A stretch of DNA of 64,000 nt, from NCBI GenBank assembly GCA_910589415.1, contig OU342630.1, positions 78,674,186 to 78,738,185 on the forward strand. Direction: 5' to 3'. Under the pieces are notes generated by a model. It was not told the DNA's origin. It worked only from the letters and a program-made list of their open reading frames with translations, and ran no database searches. Source of the DNA: Malachius bipustulatus. Its lineage: Eukaryota > Arthropoda > Insecta > Coleoptera > Melyridae. The position numbers and the translations under genes were made by a program. This document shows positions 57,531 through 64,000 of the stretch, piece after piece; position 1 is the first letter of the stretch; every line of letters starts with the position of its first letter.

Positions 57531-57703
57531 AATCAGGACCCATACATCACAAATCAAAACCAGATTTACTGTGCCACTAACGTAACTTAATATTAAAGTT
57601 TAAAAATTTATTCAAAATTAAAGTAAGGCTGATTATGTTAAACACTGTATATTGTGCCAATGACCTCCAGTTGTCGAGGCACGTTAAGCGAAATAAAAAA
57701 AAA
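56009..57703 (+). mobile_element. 5'-truncated LINE with poly(A) tail
   Basis: The non-LTR copy starts abruptly in the RT C-terminal part and ends with a 3' UTR (GTTGTCGAGGCACGTTAAGCG) and an A-rich tail at about 57695-57703. Its coding sequence is described separately. No target duplication was identified. Intact reading frames over 400 codons suggest a fairly young insertion. It lies directly against a mariner fragment of opposite strand. Confidence 0.8.
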
Positions 57704-57729
57704 TATATAAAATTTTTTTTTTTGTTGGG

Positions 57730-58479
57730 CATCCCAATCACGTTTGACAATTTCTGATCGGGCGAATCTGGTTGTTAAGGGCAAATATGGCAGAATTATT
57801 TTTCAATATTTATTTATTTATTTAGTTAGTTAGAAACAGGTCGAGGTGAAACTTCCAAGTGAACTTGATATGAATGTCTGATAAAAATTGAGGTAACTTT
57901 ACAAAGCTCTCAATAAATTTATATAAAATTTTTCGAATGCATTACTTAGCGAACCAAATCAGATTGCTTAGGGATTTTTTAAACTGACCGCATTAACGAG
58001 AAAGTAATACATGAACTTACTTTTTTTAATAACCCCTTATACCCATTCGCATGTGATATTCCCTAATGTTGGCATATCTATTAACTGATATGAATGTAGT
58101 TAAGTACTCGTCGTTTTCTAACTGTTTTCGAATAATCCTTTACCAGCAATGCAGCAATGTGACACACGCACTCGTGCAATTACAGAAAAAAGTGTGCCAT
58201 TATATTATAATGAAGAAACCTTAACACATATCATGATTATTATTCATTTATGTATGTATTATGTGTTGTAAAAATTCGACAACAGTGGTCGTTGAAAACA
58301 GAACAAAACATACACAATCATCGGTGTCCATATAGAGAGCGAACGACCTAATTTTTTTATTTTTATAAGACGTGTCATTTAATCGATAAGCGATTATATT
58401 AAGTACCTAATATAATTTATGTCAGGATAAAGTTTACTTATTTTGTTATTGCTTGAGAAAATGGAATAACAAAAAAAAG
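57730..58479. other. intergenic sequence, no gene seen
   Basis: AT-rich sequence with short frames only. Confidence 0.4.
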
Positions 58480-58780
58480 GTTTTCTGATCATATCAGTAT
58501 AATAGTTAGTAGTCGAAGATGAAAATTTCAGTTTAATTCCCTTGAAAACATACCCTAAAATTAATATAGACAATGAGAAATTCTGCTCTATTTTCTATCT
58601 ACGCCACTGGTAAACTAATGAAAAAAAGCAAATTTTTTGAAATGCAGTACCAGACTACTTCCTTCAGACATCTAACTCTAACTGCCACAAAAATTTCACC
58701 TCTCTAGGTTCAAACTGCGAACTGAATCGTTGTGACAAGAACGGGTTTTAATTTTAGAAGATCACCCTGTAATATCATCA
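58480..58780 (+). repeat. composite repeat family unit
   Basis: A shortened copy of the 16140-17300 family, with TTTCAGTTTAATTCCCTTGAAAA, 'tctacgccactggtaaacta', CAGTACCAGACTAC, CAAAAATTTCAC and GATCACCCTGTA boxes. It lies just 5' of the coding exon at 58897. Confidence 0.7.
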
Positions 58781-58896
58781 AATACGCGACTTTGGGGAAT
58801 TTTTTAACGAAAAACAAAATCCAAGAGATCAAACTTAAATCAAACGCATCTTTGAGTAATTAATCACTGAAATGTTACAAATTAATTTCTCTCTAG

Positions 58897-59172
58897 CGAT
58901 GCGCCCTCGATGGTGACCCGTCCCACGATTCCCGCCAAGACACCGCCAGTGTCCCGGGGCGCTAGTCCGGCCCGTGCGGCCAGCAAGAGCACGAGAAGCA
59001 CTCCAGGCGCCTCGCCTAACAGGACACGACGCAGTCCCGCTAAGGGCGCTCCAAAACAAAATCCTCCCAGCAGAAGAACTACTCCTGATCGACTGGTTCG
59101 ATCCAGAGGAGCCAGCCCTATTGGTAAAGTCGCCAAATACGAGACCAGGCCGTCAAGATCCAGAGGCAGCGA
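58897..59172 (+). CDS. internal coding exon of a host gene
   Basis: This GC-rich 276-nt exon stands out sharply from its AT-rich surroundings. It is bounded by a pyrimidine-rich acceptor (TTAATTTCTCTCTAG) and a strong donor (GA|GTAAGTAC). It opens with one base of a split codon and ends with two, so its length is a multiple of three and skipping it would keep the frame. It encodes about 92 residues rich in Ser, Arg, Pro, Ala and Thr (for example PPVSRGASPARAASKSTRS and RLVRSRGASPIGKVAKYE), strongly basic and probably disordered, with many possible phosphorylation sites. Such segments occur in cytoskeleton-associated and nuclear scaffold proteins, but I do not recognise the gene. An in-frame ATG lies at 58910. 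Other exons are outside the window or not recognised. Confidence 0.75.
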
Positions 59173-60043
59173 GTAAGTACTTATTAAAGACGTCGCATTA
59201 TTACTAATCTAACCAGAACTTGTAGAATTTTAAGGCAGTGATTCGATAACTGAAAGCTAAGGTATTCAATCGACAGGGTAGTGAAGAAAATAAAAATGTC
59301 GATTTCTCTAACAATCACTCTCACCGATGTATTATTTCATCCAGTGGAGGAGATATGAGCACATTGTTAACCTTTACTTGTATTAATTTCTACTGACTGA
59401 TTTTTTTTCTTAATGTCGGTCAAAAAAGGTATTTTAAACTTTTTTGCTAATTGTATGTATTTGGGTTTTTCCTTTCTCCGGACCATAACGTAGAAGCCTT
59501 AATTATGAGTTAATACATCCTGTAAACTTCATAAATTTCTAATTACCAGTAAACTAAGGGGGGAGGGGTTAAGTTATCATGCTCCTTCTTTCTGGTTAGG
59601 TTGAGAGGAAATCTGAAAAGCAACCCGACTGGAATGAGAGAAACAGTAACCCCCTTCTTTCTTTACTCGGAACAATTAGAGGGTAGCAAATGGTGCCGTG
59701 ACCAGGATTTTATATCTCCACTAATAAAATTCATCAGAAATCATAATACTTTTAGTGCGGAAGAACTTTCTTGGCAAACGACAAGATGGGAAATGAAAGA
59801 ATCTTTATGAATCTCTTCACGACCTGAACTAGGTCTGTCATGTATTTATCCGATGTGACATACCTACCTAATCACTTGTCTCTTGGAGACAAAACTTTGA
59901 ACTCCCAAATTCACTCCAGTAATAAAGAAAAATTGGCTTCCAAACAACCGCTCAATATTATTGAATAAAATAATACAAAAATTAAAAGTATACCTCAATA
60001 ATTATTAATGCAATAAATATTTATATTACATTATTTAGCTATA
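59173..60043. other. intronic or intergenic sequence
   Basis: It follows the splice donor at 59172. A 69-codon open frame at 59601-59810 has slightly higher GC but no recognisable motif or clear splice signals. Nothing else is assigned. Confidence 0.4.
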
Positions 60044-61009
60044 CAGGGTGTCAGAAGTTAGTAGATCAAGATCTTGGTCACAGATTATTTGGCCAAAAAT
60101 AATGGGAGTTTTCTCATGCCATTTTTCACATATGCGTCCCTCTTTCAAGATAAAAGGCGTGAAAGTTAAATTTTAAAAGAAGTTTTTTATTAAAATCTCC
60201 ATTACTCTTCAAGATATTCAGTTGAAATTTTGCACAAATTTCTTTCTCATGACGACGCACTTTTTGCTAGTTATTTTTTTCACAGAGAATCGAAGCATGA
60301 GCGGAAGGAACGAGGGTTGTAGAACACCTATTAACTTTTTCCTGCATACACCTCTGGTTATAAGGTATTGTTTTTTAAATCAAGCATTTATTTCTAATAT
60401 TATTTATTTCACCCTTGTAAAATTTTTATACAGGGTGTGGTTTAGGAGATATTGCAACTTATTTGACTAAAATTCGCTCTTTTAGGCTTTGTAATAGAAG
60501 TTATAGAACTTGGCACTATAAAAATAAATTATTTGAAAATTATAAGTTTGAGTGAGTTACGAGGTAATAAAATGTATGTTCAACCAAACTATAGTCAATT
60601 ATAGTCAATTATTATTATTTAGAATTTTTTTTCCAAAATTACAAATTTATCAATAAAACATTGTCAAATAAGCTGCAATATCTCTTAAACCAAGCCCTGT
60701 ATCAAAAGTTGATAGGGGTGAAAAAATAACAGAAATGAATGCTTGATCTAAAAAACTTCTCATCAGAGGCGTACTCAGGAAAAAGCTGAGGGGGGGGGGG
60801 GTCAATGTGTTCTTCAGCTCCCATTCGATTTTCTGTGAACAAAATCTAACAAAAAGTGCGTCGTCATGAAAAAGAGACAGTAAAATTTAACTTTGACCCC
60901 CTGTATCTCGGAAGAGGGACGCATATGTGAAAAATGGCATGAGAAAAGTCCCATTATTTCTGGCCAAATAATCTGTGACCGAGAGCACGTACTAATTTCT
61001 TGCACCCTC
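60044..61009. mobile_element. foldback MITE, 966 bp
   Basis: The left end is CAGGGTGTCAGAAGTTAGTA after TA (60042-60043); the right end is TACTAATTTCTTGCACCCTC before TA (61010-61011). Arms of about 430 bp pair through GTCACAGATTATTTGGCC, ATGGCATGAG-type strings, ACATATGCGTCCCTCTT and CATGACGACGCACTTTTTG. The right arm has a 12-base G run (60790-60801). The centre contains the direct repeat CTATAGTCAATTATAGTCAA. Confidence 0.88.
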
Positions 61010-61694
61010 TATAAATTACAAAATTTTAACCTCTATCTAAGGAAAATGATAAAAGGAAAACTTGCTTTCAATTGTTATTTCTCACTTTTAATCACTAGTT
61101 AGCAAAAGAACATGTCGAGTACCGCATTTTACACGAGTGAGATATTGCTTTTGTGCACGTGTTTCACACTATACTTTTCCTACGAACATAACAATACAAT
61201 TTTTATTCAATTAAATGGTGGTGTCTACATAAGAATCGGAATGACTCCCAGTCTCAATAGTATCCATCACTCCAAGTAACTGCAATCATTCACTGTACTG
61301 TAAGGTTCAACTCCGCCAATAATATTTCATTCACTTACGAACTTTACATAAGTAGGTATGTACTTATTTAAAATTATTAACAATATTAATTGTTATCATA
61401 ATCATTATAGTTATTACCTATAATCCTATAAACAATAAACATACCATGATCGACAAATCGAGTACCTATTACAGTGACTGGTCCATCCGATTGCGAGTGC
61501 GTGAAAATTGACAGACACGTGTCATATAATATAATAGAGTTGCGCGAGATATATTACCGATACCGTTTTATCTGTTCGTTTTTTTATCAATGAACGATTG
61601 AACAGATTTTAGTATTTGAAAATATCTAGTCAAAACAAAAAACAAAAATTCAGTTAAACATGTCTTGAGTGTACTAGTAAATAAATTACTTATA
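61010..61694. other. intergenic or intronic, no gene seen
   Basis: AT-rich, without open frames or repeats of note. Confidence 0.4.
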
Positions 61695-62329
61695 CAGGGT
61701 GTCCCGTATCGTTATGTTCAAATTTTGTGAGCATATAGTAGGCTTATTTCTAAGCCTAAAAAAACCAAAAGTGGCAGGTCTATCTGCATTCGTTACGAAG
61801 TTAGAGGCCTAATAAAATAATGTCTAGTAAATACCAGATTTAACTTTGAAAACCACATAAAACTTATTTTATTGACCAAATCTTTAGTTTATCATGTGTT
61901 AAAAATGTCCTATTCCTTGCTGAATACAAGTTTGTGCTCGGAGGTTTATTGTAAAAGTAACAGTTTTCTCGTCTTTTTTCGCGTGCCTAATATCTCTTAC
62001 CAGCTTGCTGAATACGATCAAATAATAATTTCTCTCTGGTATTTAGTTACAAACACCAATTCCGAAATTTGCTGGTGCCGCATCTATTTGAATCTAATGC
62101 CATTTCGTATGAGCAGGGTCTACTAATGTTTATTTCGGTGACGTTTACTCATGTGTGGCAATTTTTGTGGCTTACAAAGTTGAATCTTGTTATTTACTAG
62201 TCATAATTTTCTTAGGCCTGTAACTTCGTAACGAATAAAGATAGACCTGTCACTTTTGGGTTTTTTGGGCTCAAAATTAAGCCTACTATATGCTCAAGAA
62301 TTTTGAACATAACGATACGGGACACCCTG
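61695..62329. mobile_element. foldback MITE, 635 bp
   Basis: The ends are CAGGGTGTCCCGTATCGTTA and TAACGATACGGGACACCCTG, exact inverted copies, flanked by TA (61693-61694 and 62330-62331). The arms continue through ATATAGTAGGCTTA, CGTTACGAAGTTA and CTAGTAAATA for about 270 bp. The loop is about 100 bp. Confidence 0.92.
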
Positions 62330-62331
62330 TA

Positions 62332-64000
62332 TATATATATACTTATACATAAATCAGCATAATAATGTACTGTAATGATAATACTGTTTCAAAAGCGGAC
62401 TATTTTACCCATCACTATTATTGTTGTCATCGAATGTTGTCTATTTTATAAATCTTACATAGTGCTTACTCTGTGGTTTGGACTACTGATCGCTACTTTT
62501 TACGTCACTTATGTCACTGTCGTAACTGCAAAACTGTACGGTAATGAACTTTGGATATGCCTTATGTCATTTTCCTGCACATTTTTATAAACGTGAGAAA
62601 TCTTATAGTGGTCGTAGGAAAACTAATTAAGAACAAAAAAAATATTTGCATTTTTTTATGAATAGATTTTAAATGTTATTCAAAATCCACCTATTAAATT
62701 AAAAGTGAAAATTTATAAAGCAAATTAGCATTAATTAAAAACAGTCAAATTCACAAAAATCAGTCAAGGTTTATAATAATGTTTGCTAGTGATGTGTGAA
62801 TGATCGAATCGAAGACTGATTCGATCATGTTATAATTAATTGCAGAATATGCTATAAAATTTCAGAAAAAAATCTCAATTATTAGACATATACCTTTTTT
62901 CGGTAAAATCTAAAATTCTAACCGATGAGGCAGCCTATATAATATTATATAGTTCCCTCGGATTGAAGAACATGCATTAAAACTGGATTGCTGGGCGTCA
63001 GGACCGAAGGACATATTTGATGATCTTTATAAACGGTGATTTATGAAGTTGTGGGTTTCTTGGTTGAAAAAAAAAACACTAATAAATTTGCCCTACAAGC
63101 ATTTTAGGAGAAAATAGAATAATAATCGTTCAGCCACAAAAAAATTCCAACTATCATTATGAGTGATATCTTGGCCTATCTCGTACATAATCAATTTCTG
63201 TAGGTAATGCACATAATTGCTCAAACGTAACCCATATCAACATCATTAATTTTTCATGATCAATAAACTCACTATACCTGCAATTTTATGATAAGCTGAA
63301 GAACATAATAGGTCAATCGGATATTTTTGTGCGTGTCGATAAAATAATTGATCCAAAGCTGAAATATTTCATCACCTGAATTTATTACTACATCGGAGCT
63401 AATTTTCTATAATGTCATGAAACATATTATGTAGAATAAAAATAAATTGAGGAAAAATTACAGCAAACATAAATGTTTATTACAGCAAACATTTCTCTTC
63501 TGGAAAGTGTCTATTCTGTATAGGTAGAGGTAAAATTGTTAAAAAAGTTGCAGTTCTAAACTAAGTCGAGTATTACAGGAGGCCACAATAGGGGGTGGGC
63601 AATATATGTCATAAAGAACAAGAATAATAGCAAAATATTATTTTTCATAATTTTTTTCTTCTCACAAATGTTGTAAAATTATCGCGTGCTTAAATTATCA
63701 GTACCCGCAATACCTAACAGTAAATTATTTTCACTGAAATAGTTTTTTCTGACAATATTTAATATCAAAAAACTCATAGAGATACGATAATTATTTCGGT
63801 CCAGAAAATATCGAAAATTTCAACTCACAATAAATTTCTCAAAAATTGATTATACCAGCGAAATGAGTGATTGTTTCATTCTAGAATATGTGGATAAAAT
63901 TTCATAAAGAATTGTGTCAAATTTCACAGAATTCATCGTCAAGTTTGTCTTAAAACGTTACATGATTTTGATGATGATGAACTTTCTACGCTTTGATGAT
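62332..64000. other. AT-rich sequence, no gene seen
   Basis: A 71-codon hydrophobic frame (62375-62590) has no motif and is not called. A short duplication, TTACAGCAAACAT, occurs near 63460-63495. Nothing else is assigned. Confidence 0.4.

Noticed and set aside
59601..59810. 69-codon frame as a possible second exon after 59172
   Set aside because: No clear acceptor and donor pair, composition unlike the exon at 58897, no motif.

Overview
This is AT-rich animal DNA, most likely from an insect. The support is indirect: dense Tc1/mariner, hAT-like, non-LTR and LTR elements of types common in arthropods, many TAGGTAGGTACC-like strings, and split coding exons with GT/AG signals. No species can be named. 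Almost everything recognisable is mobile-element DNA; host coding sequence is limited to one clear exon (58897-59172) and a candidate promoter with a 5' exon (51794-51943).

Layout. 1-5700: a Tc1/mariner transposase remnant and two pieces of one non-LTR retrotransposon family. 5800-6045: a tandem duplication. 7520-9890: an antisense LINE with endonuclease and RT remains. 9910-15780: foldback elements, a dead but complete mariner (11411-12691, TIRs and TA target site), and a hAT-type MITE carrying a 33-bp minisatellite (13059-13610). 16100-19250: a composite repeat family and two foldbacks. 22850-25280: a 529-bp tandem repeat interrupted by a 134-bp palindrome, then two more foldbacks. 25680-27210: a mariner remnant split by an 882-bp foldback.

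27909-40962 is the centrepiece, a 13-kb LTR retroelement. It has 2081-bp LTRs with one difference seen, a 4-bp ACAT target duplication, a polypurine tract, an uninterrupted 1259-codon gag-protease-integrase ORF and an intact env-like glycoprotein ORF. No reverse transcriptase or RNase H is visible between protease and integrase; a charged, lysine/glutamate-rich spacer stands there instead. Because the LTRs are almost identical, this RT-less form seems to have moved recently, presumably using RT supplied in trans.

42060-47440: a large inverted-repeat structure holding a chimeric foldback and a solo LTR of a different family. 48580-51060: remnants of two LINEs on opposite strands. 52358-55430: two more foldbacks. 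55690-57703: a mariner piece beside a 5'-truncated LINE with an apparently complete RNase H domain. 60044-62329: two foldbacks. At least eleven long-arm foldbacks share the terminus TA|CAGGGT or a close variant, and the 3' TIR of the mariner at 11411-12691 reads the same. This suggests one transposase lineage mobilised many unrelated foldback families.
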